From Episyrphus balteatus (taxonomy: Eukaryota; Arthropoda; Insecta; Diptera; Syrphidae): 64,000 nucleotides of DNA. Position 1 is the stretch's first letter. Every line of letters begins with the position of its first letter. Of the stretch, positions 34,309-46,387 are shown piece after piece. Location: contig NC_079135.1 in the NCBI RefSeq assembly GCF_945859705.1, positions 106,976,288 to 107,040,287 on the forward strand, given 5' to 3'. The translations under genes and the position numbers were made by a program. The notes under the pieces were generated by a model, which was not told where the DNA came from, searched no databases, and saw only the letters and a program-made list of their open reading frames with translations.

Positions 34309-36583
34309 TAGTCCAAGCGGCGACCGTCGAGTTACTTAGCTCATAAGGTTAGAGGTTAAAAATGGTGTCAAATGAAAGATAAGTTGATACTGAAAATAAA
34401 AAAATAGGGTTGCCACTTCTAAAATGGGAACTTCCATGTGGCAACCCTATTTGAAAGAAAAAATTGTCACATAACTAATACATTCATATCTTTGTTATTT
34501 GGCCAGATAAAATTTTTTTTTTTAAATGCCAAACGAAAGTCAAAATATTAAAAAAAAATAATAAAATAATATAAAGAACGTAACCCTACAAATGTGGCAA
34601 CCCCATTCAAATGAATACAACACTGACAAAAATCTTCTTTGAACGAAACAGTATAACTTTTTATGCACTAGAAAGCTAAACTATACGCCATATTTTAGAT
34701 AATACTCCCTTCTATCTAAAAAATGTCGGGTGCCACCTCGCAAATGCAGGGAAGTACTCGGCAACCCTATCCAAATGCTAAAAAATGCAAAAATCACTTG
34801 TTTTTTGGCCAAAGTGTATAATATTTGATAGAGTTAAAGGCTATAAAATACATCCTGTTTAGCTTAGACTCTCTTCTATCTAAAAAATGTCGGGTGCCAC
34901 CTCGCAAATGCAGACAAGTACTCGGCAACCCTACTAAAATGCTAAAAAACGCAAAAATCACTTTTTTTTTGGCATTTGGATAAGGTTGCCGAGTACTTGT
35001 CTGCATTTGCGAGGTGGCACCCGACATTTTTTAGATAGAAGAGAGTCTAAGCTAAACAGGATGTATTTTATAGCCTTTAACTCTATCAAATATTATACAC
35101 TTTGGCCAAAAAACAAGTGATTTTTGCGTTTTTTAGCATTTTAGTAGGGTTGCCGAGTACTTGTCTGCATTTGCGAGGTGGCACCCGACATTTTTTAGAT
35201 AGAAGAGAGTCTAAGCTACACAGGATGTATTTAATAGCCTTTAACTCTATCAAATATTATACACTTTGGCCAAAAAACAAGTGATTTTTGCGTTTTTAAC
35301 ATTTTAGTAGGGTTGCCGAGTACTTGTCTGGATTTGCGAGGTGGCACCCAACATTTTTTAGATAGAAGAGAGTCTAAGCTACACAGGAGTATTTTATAGC
35401 CTTTAACTCTATCAAATATTATACACTTTGGCCAAAAAACAAGTGATTTTTGCGTTTTTAACATTTTAGTAGGGTTGCCGAGTACTTGTCTGGATTTGCG
35501 AGGTGGCACCCAACATTTTTTAGATAGAAGAGAGTCTAAGCTACACAGGAGTATTTTATAGCCTTTAACTCTATCAAATATTATACACTTTGGCCAAAAA
35601 ACAAGTGATTTTTGCGTTTTTTAGCATTTTAGTAGGGTTGCCGAGTACTTGTCTGCATTTGCGAGGTGGCACCCGACATTTTTTAGATAGAAGAGAGTCT
35701 AAGCTACACAGGATGTATTTAATAGCCTTTAACTCTATCAAATATTATACACTTTGGCCACAAAAACAAGTGATTTTTGCGTTTTTAACATTTTAGTAGG
35801 GTTGCCGAGTACTTGTCTGGATTTGCGAGGTGGCACCCAACATTTTTTAGATAGAAGAGAGTCTAAGCTACACAGGAGTATTTTATAGCCTTTAACTCTA
35901 TCAAATATTATACACTTTGGCCAAAAAACAAGTGATTTTTGCGTTTTTAACATTTTAGTAGGGTTGCCGAGTACTTGTCTGGATTTGCGAGGTGGCACCC
36001 AACATTTTTTAGATAGAAGAGAGTCTAAGCTACACAGGATGTATTTAATAGCCTTTAACTCTATCAAATATTATACACTTTGGCCAAAAAACAAGTGATT
36101 TTTGCGTTTTTTAGCATTTGGATAGGGTTGCCGAGTACTTGCCTGCATTTGCGAGGTGGCACCCGACATTTTTTAGATAGAAGGGAGTATTATCTAAAAT
36201 ATGGCGTATAGTTTAGCTTTCTAGTGCATAAAAAGTTATACTGTTTCGTTCAAAGAAGATTTTTGTCAGTGTTGTATTCATTTGAATGGGGTTGCCACAT
36301 TTGTAGGGTTACGTTCTTTATATTATTTTATTATTTTTTTTTAATATTTTGACTTTCGTTTGGAATTTAAAAAAAAAAAAATTATCTGGCCAAATAACAA
36401 AGATATGAATGTATTAGTTATGTGACAATTTTTTCTTTCAAATAGGGTTGCCACATGGAAGTTCCTATTTTAGAAGTGGCAACCCTATTTTTTTATTTTC
36501 AGTATCAACTTATCTTTCATTTGACACCAATTTTAACCTCTAACTTTATGAGCTAAGTAACTCGACGGTCGCCTCTCCGACTA
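34309..36583. mobile_element. Element C, palindromic DNA transposon-like insertion in A
   Basis: 2275 bp bounded by TAGTCCAAGCGGCGACCGTC and an inverse end (GACGGTCGCCTCTCCGACTA). TAA occurs directly on both sides (34306-34308 and 36584-36586). The clean A copy has a single TAA at this place (as TTA, 50972-50974). The outer ~390 bp of each arm are unique inverted sequence that includes GGGTTGCCAC phrases. The interior is the 163-bp repeat array. The 3-bp TAA duplication would fit PIF/Harbinger, but the termini are not typical, so this is tentative. No transposase. Confidence 0.75.
34984..36165 (+). repeat. 163-bp tandem array with inverted partner copies
   Basis: Eight copies in plus orientation start with GGTTGCCGAGTACTTG at 34984, 35148, 35311, 35473, 35636, 35800, 35962 and 36126 (steps of 162-164). 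Two further copies lie inverted to the left (GGCAACC ending 34766 and 34930). Single-base variants (CTGCATT/CTGGATT, CCCGAC/CCCAAC) follow a three-unit pattern repeated once, giving a ~488-bp higher-order unit. The open frames seen in it on both strands are by-products of the repeat. Confidence 0.9.
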
Positions 36584-37157
36584 TAAGGGTTATTAAATGA
36601 ATAAAAAATAATTTTATGTTTAGATGTTGAACTTTAAAAAAAAAATAAGTTACATTTTTTTTCAAAACTTTTATTAAAAAAAGTTCTTCGAAAATGAAAT
36701 ACTTTTTAATTTTTTTCATAAACCGTAATACATATTGACATTTCCTTTTATAATTTGAAATCATAATAAATGCGGCCAAAAAAATTTGAAAATAAATGCA
36801 TTTTTTTTACGACCAAGTTTAAAAAACGACATGTTAAAATTTTTTCAATAATTTTTTTTTTCAAAAATCTGAGTTCAATTACCATTCTTTCAAAAACCGT
36901 TCATTCAATCAACTTAATTTTAATTTTAAAAATATGACTAGGCTTCTAGCTTTTTATAATGTATATTTAAATATTGTAGGTATTGCCGTTGTGTTCAAAT
37001 ATTTTTTTTTGTGTTTGAAGTCAATTAATAAGAAAATTGCATCTATCGCTTGAACTATGGAAGGTTGTCCCTCACTCCCATATGTTTTTTTTTCAAAAAA
37101 ATTTGTTTTTGTTCACAAAAATCTTCAATTAAATTTAAAAAATCAAAACGGCAACCA

Positions 37158-38973
37158 ACCAACTTTTACCTAGGATGAATAGATACCAAGATATTTAATA
37201 AAAACTTAAATCCAAAATGGCGGCCAAAAGATGGATTTCACAAGTGCGGAAAATCAGAGTTATAATATTCAGCCAATTCTTTATCGAATGAGCTAAACAA
37301 AATTGTGGTGGTAGGTACAAACTGCTGGGTCACCCATATTATGAACATGACATCATTAATGCACTGTACTGACGTAATAGGGATCTTTAACGATGCAAGG
37401 CCGCATTGTCACTCCAAAGAAAAGACTAATTTTTTTTTGTATACACAGTACTGTATTCATGATATACTCGCATGTGAGACAAAGTGAAGGGTAAAGTTTA
37501 ACCCAAATAAGACAATCATCATACATATTTTGTTACGTGCTTGGATGTGAATTAATAATACGATATATAGAAGACTATAGAGTATTGCATACAAGGAGGA
37601 GCATTCAACATGATGGACTTAAGACTATGTGAATATAATGTCCTTTTGGGAAAACAAGGCAATTTGTAAGCTTTTTTGTAAGTAAATTTTGGAAAATATC
37701 CAATAAATTTTGAAAAGAACAACCATAATATGGGAATTATAGTTTTTTATATCTTTTTCGTGACATGATAATAGAGACTGATAAAAATATTCTTATACTT
37801 TTAGTTGAATAATAATTTTTTAATTGCCGACATTTTTGCTATAAAAAATTAGGCATAATTGAATGAAAGTTTTCATTTAAAAATGAACAACAGGGACATT
37901 TTAATTTCCTAGGCATTAAATGGCCAAAAACGCTAATGGAGCCAAAAATTTAAAAAAGAAGTCATGATGGTTGTCAAAAATTTTGGTACTAATGTAAGCT
38001 ATTATGGAAATTTTCGAAAAAAGAGTTATTTCAATCCGTTTAACTTATGTACATTAGCCAAAATCTGATTTTTGGATCCAATAAAATCAAAATGTGCGTT
38101 TACAATCCATGATAGAATAACTGAATTCTAAATAAAAAAACATTTCAATTTAAATTAATATTAAACGTGACTTCTGCACAAAAAAAGATAGAAAAATTGA
38201 CATTCAGAATAAATAGTTTTACTCTTTCTTTTTTTTTTCTTTTCATTTCACTTATTTCCCAAATACCCATCAACTTTCAAAAGCTTGAAGTTTATTGTTG
38301 TAGTTCAGCCCACAAAAGTCTCGCAGTTTTACAGTCAAAAAGTGATATCCACTCAGGCAGGATATACGTGCATTTATTTTGTCATCCATGGCATCTCTAT
38401 GCGACAGATGTTTCCGTGTCTGTCATCAATTTTTTTTTTTTTTTTGTTTTTTTTGGGTTTTTTGTTTTGCTTTTGTCAGTTTCGGTTTTTTTTCTTCAGT
38501 TAGCTCTCTCATCCGTCAGGCACGTATCAAAAAAGATATTATATGTCTTTAGATCATGATGATGAAAATTATTTTCAATTTTAACATCCGTAGATAAGTC
38601 TATAGTTTTGCTTTTGAGGAAAGTTTGAAAAAGTATTGACACAGGAGATTTAAATGAAGAGATTTTTCAAGAGCGTGGTCATAGAAGTTCCAGTGTTGGC
38701 CAACTGGACTCTAAACTTCGAAATATCAAATAGATTTGAATATTAAGTTCTTGGTGGAGGGAATTTTTGAAGTTATACTTCTTATGGGAGGGTGAGTATG
38801 AAAATTTACTTTTTGACAAGAATGTCAAAGGGATTATGACACGATCACCCTGGGCCTGGGTAGCAGGGCTGTCGTTTCACCTTTACAGTAGGCAGTACTT
38901 TAGTATTTAAAAATGCAGTACGCCACAGTACGGCAAACATAAAACACACAACACGTTGCAAGTTACATGTTTC
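37158..38973. other. Non-coding DNA, partly decayed repeat
   Basis: Near 37486-37530 the peptide VKFNPNKTI could be a last trace of a LINE reverse transcriptase, but this is too short to call. The 130-codon frame at 38167 is a T-run artefact. Confidence 0.4.
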
Positions 38974-39085
38974 ATGTGGCAAGTTGCATGTGGCAAGTTG
39001 TATGTGGCAAGTTGCATGTGGCAAGTTGCATGTGGCAAGCTGCATGTGGCAAGTTGCGTGTGGTAATTTCCATGTGGCAATTTGC
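38974..39085. repeat. 14-bp minisatellite, eight units
   Basis: The unit ATGTGGCAAGTTGC starts at 38974, 38988, 39002, 39016, 39030, 39044, 39058 and 39072 with few changes; the last two units are the most diverged. A minus-strand frame made only of this repeat is not a gene. Confidence 0.92.
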
Positions 39086-40515
39086 CAGGGTTGCAAAAAG
39101 CTCACATTTCAGCTCAGCTCACAGCTCAGCTCAAATTTGAGCTAGGTACCATAGCTCAGCTTATTTGGGCTGAGCTGAAAGTGAGCGCCTCCAACTTCCA
39201 ACGCCTATATCTCGGAATTTTGAAGAAAATGAAAAAAAAATGTTGATGCCAAAAGGTAGCGGGGACTCTAACCTACATTTGGGTACAACTCTCATCCCTG
39301 TAGGTCCACGCGTTCTCAAACCGGGAGAACTTAAAAGTAAAAAAAAATAGGCACGATTCTGATAAAATAGGCATGATGTGGCGTTTTAACATGGAAGGCG
39401 ATTTTTTAAAAATCTGATAATTTGCAAAGCGTAGGCCCATGACACAAGCTATCGTTTGGCATCACTCCCAAAAATTGCTCTCAAGCGGTTTAGCTTCTAG
39501 GAGCGTTCAAAGATTCGGGGATTTTTCGAAAAAAAATGTACCCAACTTTCAAAGGCGATTTTCTCGGAATTTTGAAAAAAATCGAAAAACCGGATTATAC
39601 CACAATCGGGTAGCTGAGAATATAAGCTTTCATATGGCACCACTCCCCTGTCTCTAGATCAAAGCGTTCGAACGCCTATATCGCGGAATTTTGAAGAAAA
39701 TGAAAAAAAAAATTTTTGATGCCAAAAGGTAGCGGGGACTCTAACCTACATTTAGGTACAACTCCCATCCCTGTAGGTCCACGCGTTCTCAAACCGGGAG
39801 AACTTAAAAGTAAAAAAAATAGGCACGATTCTGATAAAATAGGCATGATGTGGCGGTTTAACATGGAAGGCGATTTTTTAAAAATCTGATAATTTGCAAA
39901 GCGTAGGCCCATGACACAAGCTATCATTTGGCATCACTCCCAAAAATTGCTCTCAAGCGGTTTAGCTTCCAGGAGCGTTCAAAGATTTGGGGATTTTTCG
40001 AAAGAAAAATTTACCCCAACTTTCAAACGCGATTTTCTCGGAATTTTGAAAAAAGTCGAAAAACCGGATTTTTTTTATGATAAAAAAAGAAATATTTTAC
40101 TAAAAAAATTGAAATATATTTACTATTAAAAAAACCAAGAAAAAAGATCACGAAAAATTATCTGTTTTATTTACAAAAATATCCATGTGTTAAAAGAATT
40201 CCATTAATAACTAGAACCAAACATCTTAAGCTATGGTGTTTTATAAAAGTTTAAAATATCTTCATATTTCATTATACTTTCCAAATAAAAATCAATGTAT
40301 CCTCTCACCCATCACAGCTCAGCTCACTTTACCTTAGCTCACCCAACAGCTCAGCTCAGCTCACCGACAGCTCAGCTCACCCAACAGCTCAGCTCAACCA
40401 TCAGCTCAGCTCACTTTCAGCTCAGCTCAAATGAGCTGAGCTATGGTACATAGCTCAAAAGTGAGCTGAGCTGTGAGCTGAGCTCAGCTAACTTTTGAGC
40501 TTTGTAGCAACCCTG
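39086..40515. mobile_element. hAT-like element with AGCTC-rich ends
   Basis: The ends CAGGGTTGC...AAAGCTCA are inverted (39086 and 40515). The flanks CAATTTGC (39078-39085) and CAAGTTCC (40516-40523) would be an 8-bp target duplication with two changes. Both ends contain many CAGCT/AGCTC pentamers in both orientations. A 471-bp unit is duplicated directly inside (39201 and 39672). No transposase, so non-autonomous. hAT is inferred from the 8-bp flank and the CAGGGTTGC terminus. Confidence 0.6.
39201..40075. repeat. Direct duplication, period 471 bp
   Basis: Two copies begin ACGCCTATATC.CGGAATTT at 39201 and 39672 and run ~400 bp with few differences. They include AGGTAGCGGGGACTCTAACC and CATGACACAAGCTATC. 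The second copy of the frame at 39439 reappears at 39911, a repeat effect. Confidence 0.9.
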
Positions 40516-40534
40516 CAAGTTCCATATTGCTACT

Positions 40535-42059
40535 CACGAGTCGTTTGAACGCGACACTACTCGAAGTGTCTTGCACTCCATATGTTTTGATGCAGAAATG
40601 TTCCTTGGGGTCGAAATAGTAAGAAAAAAGCTTTTTTAAAATTTTCTATCGAGCTATTCGTTTTTTATGAGCTTAATAAGTTATGAAAAAACGTACTTTT
40701 ACGTACTTTTTCACACGTTTTTGTTAATAATTCTGTTAATAATAATGGTAGAAACTCAAATTATGGCTCTATTTTTAGAAGAAATATGACTCTTTTTAAC
40801 GGCATTTCAATCAAATTAGTGGCATTTTTAGATCTTCAGATATTCGAATCTAAGTCCGTTCATTTTTTCTGCCCAATTCGATTTCACTAATCAAAAACTT
40901 TTTTTTTATAGAAGTCAGGGTATATTTTTTTAATGGTTTTTCGTATGCTGAACTTGAATCCGAAGTCAAAAAAATTCCATCACATCAAGTTTTTGAGATA
41001 TTACCGTTAGAAAATCAAAAATACCCTTTTTTAACAGTTTTTGAGGTTATGTCATCTTGCGAGATAATTTTTTATAATTACATTTGTAGCGGTTTCTTAA
41101 AGAACTAAGTTTCCTCTTTTAAAATCCGTTTAAATCATTTCGATATCGCTTTTCTTCTCCGAGAAATCCTAAAATCAATTCAACATGTTTGGTGAATATT
41201 CTCTATGAAAAAAAAAATCTTATGTTCGTTTGGGTTTCATGGCAAATCGCAAAAAATTTTTGCATTCCTTTAAGTTTTTTGGTAAGTTTATGGGTAAGAA
41301 AATTTTTGTCTAACCAAAAAACTTAAAGGAATGTAAACATTTTTTGCAATTTGCCATGAAACCCAAACGAACATAAGATTTTTTTTCATAGAGAATATTC
41401 ACCAAACATGTTGAATTGATGTTAGGATTTCTCGGAGAAGAAAAGCGATATCGAAATGATTTAAACGGATTTTAAAAGAGGAAACTTAGTTCTTTAAGAA
41501 ACCGCTACAAATGTAATTATAAAAAATTATCTCGCAAGATGACATAACCTCAAAAACTGTTAAAAAAGGGTATTTTTGATTTTCTAACGGTAATATCTCA
41601 AAAACTTGATGTGATGGAATTTTTTTGACTTCGGATTCAAGTTCAGCATACGAAAAACCATTAAAAAAATATACCCTGACTTCTATAAAAAAAAAGTTTT
41701 TGATTAGTGAAATCGAATTGGGCAGAAAAAATGAACGGACTTAGATTCGAATATCTGAAGATCTAAAAATGCCACTAATTTGATTGAAATGAAGTTAAAA
41801 AGAGTCATATTTCTTCTAAAAATAGAGCCATTATTTGAGTTTCTACCATTATTATTAACAGAATTATTAACAAAAACGTGTGAAAAAGTACGTAAAAGTA
41901 CGTTTTTTCATAACTTATTAAGCTCATAAAAAACGAATAGCTCGATAGAAAATTTTAAAAGAGCTTTTTTCTTACTATTTAGATCCCAAGGAACATTTCT
42001 GCATCAAAACATATGGAGTGCAAGACACTTCGAGTAGTGTCGCGTTCAAACGACCCGTG
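40535..42059. mobile_element. Near-perfect 1525-bp foldback element
   Basis: The left arm starts CACGAGTCGTTTGAACGCG and the right arm ends with the inverse (CGCGTTCAAACGACCCGTG). The two ~740-bp arms match closely throughout, with only scattered differences seen by eye, around a short centre near 41290. TACT lies on both sides (40531-40534 and 42060-42063) as a possible target duplication. Transcripts of either strand would fold into a long hairpin. No coding frame. Confidence 0.8.
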
Positions 42060-43429
42060 TACTACTAGTGCTGAAGCACACACAATTCTCATAAAATTAC
42101 CATATCGCACATTTTATGCGCAATTCATTTACTTTCGTTAACCATATACCGTACGTTCTGAACCGCACAACATGAGTAAATTTCACAGAATAAATTGAAA
42201 ACTACATGGACGCAAGGAGGATGAAAGAATTAATTTATTGTTCACTTGATAAAAATGTAAAAAAAACGAAGCGTGGATTAATTACTTTATAATAGAAATT
42301 AAAAATATCAAATGAAAATCATTTACATATACTGAATGAGAAGTATAACTTCAGTCGCGTGTACATGTGTACACACACTCTTTTTTTTTAGATAAGTCTG
42401 AAATCTAATATGGGGTACCCCAAGGTTGCATACGGTCACCGATATTATTATTTTTTTTGATAAAATAAGAAATTTGTTGAAATTAGCCCTGTTGGTTTAA
42501 CATGGAAGAATTTAATGAACACTTTATTATTATCTAATGGCTCATTTGAGCAAGTATAGAATATTCATCTTAAAATAACAGAGAAGAAAAGACGATATTT
42601 CCGGACTGAAAAAAGTAAAGGTATCGCGGTATGCTATCATGTGTTTTTTTTTTTGAAAAGTGGTAAGTTCATTTTGTTTTCTTTTTATTTTCACAAAAAC
42701 TTAACAAATTAAATTTTTACTAATGCAATTTTCCTGACTTGTTGTTTTTTATTTGTTAATATCTCCACTAGAACAAGTATCTCTCATTAAACGACTTCAG
42801 GGTATTGCAAACTCCTCGAAAACGGCTCGAATAATTTCGATTAAATTTGGCACTAGTAATGCCCTAAGTGGTTTTAACAAAACATCGATTTTAGTTTTTT
42901 TTCTCAAAAAATTCAGAAAGCGAAAATAGAGTTGCCACTTTTATCGAAAAAAAAGACATATTTTGCCAATCTAATTTTATACAAAATTTAGCTTGCTCTT
43001 ATGGTAAAGTAGCTTGAAATATTGAAGCTTTTTATTTAAACATTTTTGAACAAATATTTTTAATTTAATTATTTAAGAAATTTAATAAAAATTAGATAAT
43101 GATACAAAATTTGATTAATAAAACGAAAGCATCTTTTTGCCTACTTAACTAAACCTTCCATTTATTTGTCTTAAACAAAGCAGTTAAAAAAAATTGAAAA
43201 TTGTATTTAAAAAAAAAATGTTTTTCTTTTTAATAAAATTTTTTAAATTGTTTAAAAAATTAGATTTTGTTTTTAAGCTTAAAAATTATTTTTGAAAGTT
43301 TGAAAGCTTTTTAGTTTGAAAGTTTTTTGAAAAGTTAAGCCTAAATTTAAGAACAACTGTTTGATATCAATTTAGCGAAATTTGTAGCTTCTAAAATGTT
43401 TTGGAAAAGAAAAATCGATATCGCTTATT
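42060..43429. other. AT-rich non-coding DNA
   Basis: Apart from the small LINE remnant at 42412-42447, nothing is recognisable. From 42900 on the DNA is extremely AT-rich. Confidence 0.4.
42412..42447 (+). pseudogene. LINE reverse transcriptase fragment
   Basis: Twelve codons read GVPQGCIRSPIL, the conserved GVPQGSVLSP block of non-LTR reverse transcriptases. A stop precedes it closely and no longer frame surrounds it. It may belong to the same decayed family as 31060-31630. Confidence 0.5.
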
Positions 43430-43770
43430 TTTCTCTTTTAGTTGCCGTTTTTGATATACTATCGTTAGAAAATGCAAAAAAGTTATTCTGACTATTGAGG
43501 TTATGCTTTAACATATGGTGATTTATTTCAAAATCATTTGTAATTGTTTCTATAATAACTGTTTTTCTTCTTTCAAAAACGTTGGCTTATTACCTAAGAT
43601 ATCTCGGACAATAAAAAAGATATTGCAAACATTTAAACAGTATTTAAAAGAAGAAAACCAGTTCTTAAAGAGAAATTATATTGAATTAAATTGACCATAA
43701 AACCCTTAAAACCTTCAGAAAAGTATATTTTGGTTCTTTCGTTAAAATATCTGGTAGACCAGTAATGATT
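43430..43770. repeat. Fragment of the 7305-8146 foldback family
   Basis: It contains GTTAGAAAATGC.AAAA, GAGGTTATG, AAAAGTATATTTTGGTTCTT and TAGACCAGTAATGA in the family order. It is diverged. Confidence 0.5.
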
Positions 43771-46387
43771 TTTGACTCCAAAAAGCACCAAAGTCACCAC
43801 TGTTCGCCCCCTTAGTGTTTGGTATTAATTAAGCGGAAATGTGCTGGTAACCTCCTGAATAGAAAATTTAAATTTTGTATCTTTTTATACAGTAAAAGTA
43901 CAAGACCAATAAATGGCTTAAAATTTGTTTATTCACCTCAATAGTCACAAAAATTTAATAGAGGTTAAATATTTAACCCAATTTTTTTTTTTTTTAGAAG
44001 AATCATGGTAATTTGAAGGGAACCCCCTCGACTGCAAAGCAACAAGCTCATTATAAGGCTATATCTGTCTCTTCGAATTGTAACTATTAACGGTTCTGCT
44101 GTAGCAAAAGTGCATATCCTTGCACCAATCTGAGTCCATTTTCTAAGGTTGCATTAAATTGGAATTTTAGTCAAACCCTTCAGTACAAACACAAATCCAG
44201 CTACCACCCTGAATCCTCTGCCATTTAATTGCCATTTGGATGAAAGGGAAAGTTTCTAAAAAACAAACTGGTGAATGGTGAAAAAAGCCACACAAAAAAG
44301 GATACAAATTGAGGATAACAAATAAAACTGTGACACAAAAGTAAAAGAAAAATTCAGAAAAGCCATAAAGAAAAACGAAAAATATAAAATGAACAAAAAA
44401 AAAGAACACCAAAAACACAAATGTCCTTTGAAGTTTTCAATGAATGAATTCAAAATGTTGGCGTGTGTACTTGTTTTTGTTCTATCCTGTTTTTTTTGTA
44501 ATATTAATTTTAGTTTGAATTGGGTTTTTGGGATTTTCGGTTTTACAATTTTTTTGTTTTTTTTTTTTTGTGTTTTAGGCCAAGTTTTGTCAAAGGATTC
44601 ACTTTAAAGTTACATCATAATATTTTTTGTAACTGATTTAGTTTTTGAGTTGTTTTCTGAAATAAATTTAAACAACAACAACAAGTAATAAAAAAAATTC
44701 TGGCAGGTATTATAAACTGTGTACATTTGCTGTGTGACATATAAGAGGACATAAATCTTCTTGTTAGCAAACACAAAAATACGAAAAAAAAAATTTAAAG
44801 TCCCATTGAATCATTTTTAGAAGTTTTAATGGAAAACATCATTCAGTGTAGAGAAGTTTGTCGTTGAAAGTTTGGACATGTATTTTACTTTACATTTCAT
44901 TGAGTATTTTTGTGTGTAGAAGAAATACACAACAATGGGATCCGGACAAAAATATACTGCTGCTTGTTTTGAAGTGAATTTATTGACTTTTTATTTTTTC
45001 CGAAAAGATAGGTCCTTGGTCCTTGAATAAGGGATTTTAATTAGAATCAAAAACAGAAAATTTTTCATCCTCTTATATATTGTATAGGAGTAGAATGAAA
45101 GAATGAAACAAAAGAAATGTTAACTGATGGAGAGTTTATACTGAATTGTTTTGTACTATACTCACATAACAATGATATGTCTCTTCTTTGTGATTTATGG
45201 CCAAATTTATTAAATGTTTTTTATAAAAAAAAAAATGAACGTAAACGTATTTTCAATTGATACATAAATAATAAAATTCATTGTTATTTAGTTAAAGAAG
45301 ATAACTTACTTAAAGTGACGGACTTAATAGTACAGGGTGGACAATGGGCTTAATCTTTGAGCCTTTTCAGACACCTTGGCTTATGCCTATCAAGTCATGA
45401 TGATACTTGAGAAAAAAATATTCCTTACTCATCGTTTTGAAGAGATCTAGATAGAAGAGATACAAAGTTATAGCGATAAAAGTTATAAAGGTAATGTTTA
45501 CGGCGACTATGTTAGCGTGACCCACAGAATAAGTTGTATGACGGATTGCTTTTTGACAGTTCATTTCAAAGTCCTAGGAAGTTCCAACGTTTTTTGATGA
45601 AAGCAATTTTTAACTATTTATAGTTCTTTTTTCAATAAAAAATATACTCTTCAAAGTCCGATCAAATTAGACTAAAATAAGGGGGTGAGGTTACATTAAT
45701 TCTCAGTCCTCATCGATCCGAGACCTGGAAAAAAATTTACTTGGGGTCAAAGGTCACAAAAACTGGTTTTTCACGATTTTCACCAAAATGGTAAGTCTTA
45801 TCAAAAAATTTTCCATGCAAGAATTGTAGACCAGATTATTATATATAAAAAGTGCCATTACACTTTTTTTCCTAATACCCACCGTTTCTTGGGTATAACG
45901 ATTCAAAAAGTTGAAGTAGAGTAGTAATCGTCATAATCAGGCCTATTCTGTAAAAAGAACTCCTAACTGAAAAGTTCTTGAAATTTCATAATTTTTTTAG
46001 CTTGAATTTCGTTCTTCGATGGTTAAGAATATGAGGAAAGAAAAAAAAAATGAAAATTTTCACCATTTTTCCGATTGGCGTCCTCCTCCCAAAACCATTT
46101 CCCTGGGAATTTTTGTTTAGAATAGGTCTGAATATATACAGGGTGTCCGATAGAGAATGGACAACCCTAAAACAGATGATAGCTACACTTAAGACTGTTC
46201 TAAAACCAGATAGAAAAAAGTTCTATCGCAACCAGTTCATAAAATATTGGCTTTTTTTCGTTCAGTGTATTTTAAATTTTATCATCTTATGTTTTCGTTC
46301 ACTACAACCACGAATGAATGAATTTTATTCATTTTTTTTTTTTTATAGTTTTCTACAATAATTGAATGAGTACATTAACACTTTAAA
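43771..46387. other. Host-like and repeat-derived non-coding DNA
   Basis: 43990-45300 looks unique. Transposon-like TACAGGGTG motifs lie at about 45332 and 46137. Short frames (44167-44607) are hydrophobic and T-run driven. Confidence 0.4.

Larger units (their letters stand above)
32472..37157. mobile_element. Foldback element A, copy 1, interrupted twice
   Basis: It is reconstructed by comparison with the clean copy at 50204-51731, to which it is inverted. Segments 32472-32947, 34021-34308 and 36584-37157 together make one element; B (32948-34020) and C (34309-36583) are insertions. The left end TAGTAGAGTAACTAAAGC is intact. The right arm stops at about 37157, after CGGCAAC, so ~150 bp and the right terminus are missing. 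The arms carry GGGAACCCGGCCGAACAGC and GGACAATCTTCCAT phrases. No coding capacity. Confidence 0.75.

Noticed and set aside
34794..36067. Repeated open frames of 60-109 codons on both strands sharing the same peptide
   Set aside because: They are the translation of the 163-bp tandem repeat in element C. The same peptide recurs with each unit on either strand and breaks at unit variants, so it is not a protein family.
34984..36165. Regular repeat array considered as a CRISPR
   Set aside because: Units are ~163 bp and contiguous with no unique spacers, in a eukaryotic setting with inverted partner copies. It is a satellite-like array.
37305..37530. Further LINE reverse transcriptase remnant (NPNKT-like peptide)
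   Set aside because: Only about ten codons fit, with no second motif in frame. Too weak to annotate.
38167..38559. 130-codon plus-strand frame
   Set aside because: Much of it is Phe/Leu/Val from T-runs. There are two overlapping frames of the same nature, no domain and no splice or promoter context.
38845..39105. Minus-strand frame with a repeating His/Cys/Leu pattern
   Set aside because: It coincides with the 14-bp minisatellite, whose period forces a repeating peptide. There is no independent support.
39439..40129. Two similar 72-codon plus-strand frames starting MTQAI
   Set aside because: They are the two halves of the 471-bp direct duplication inside the hAT-like element, low in information and ending at random.
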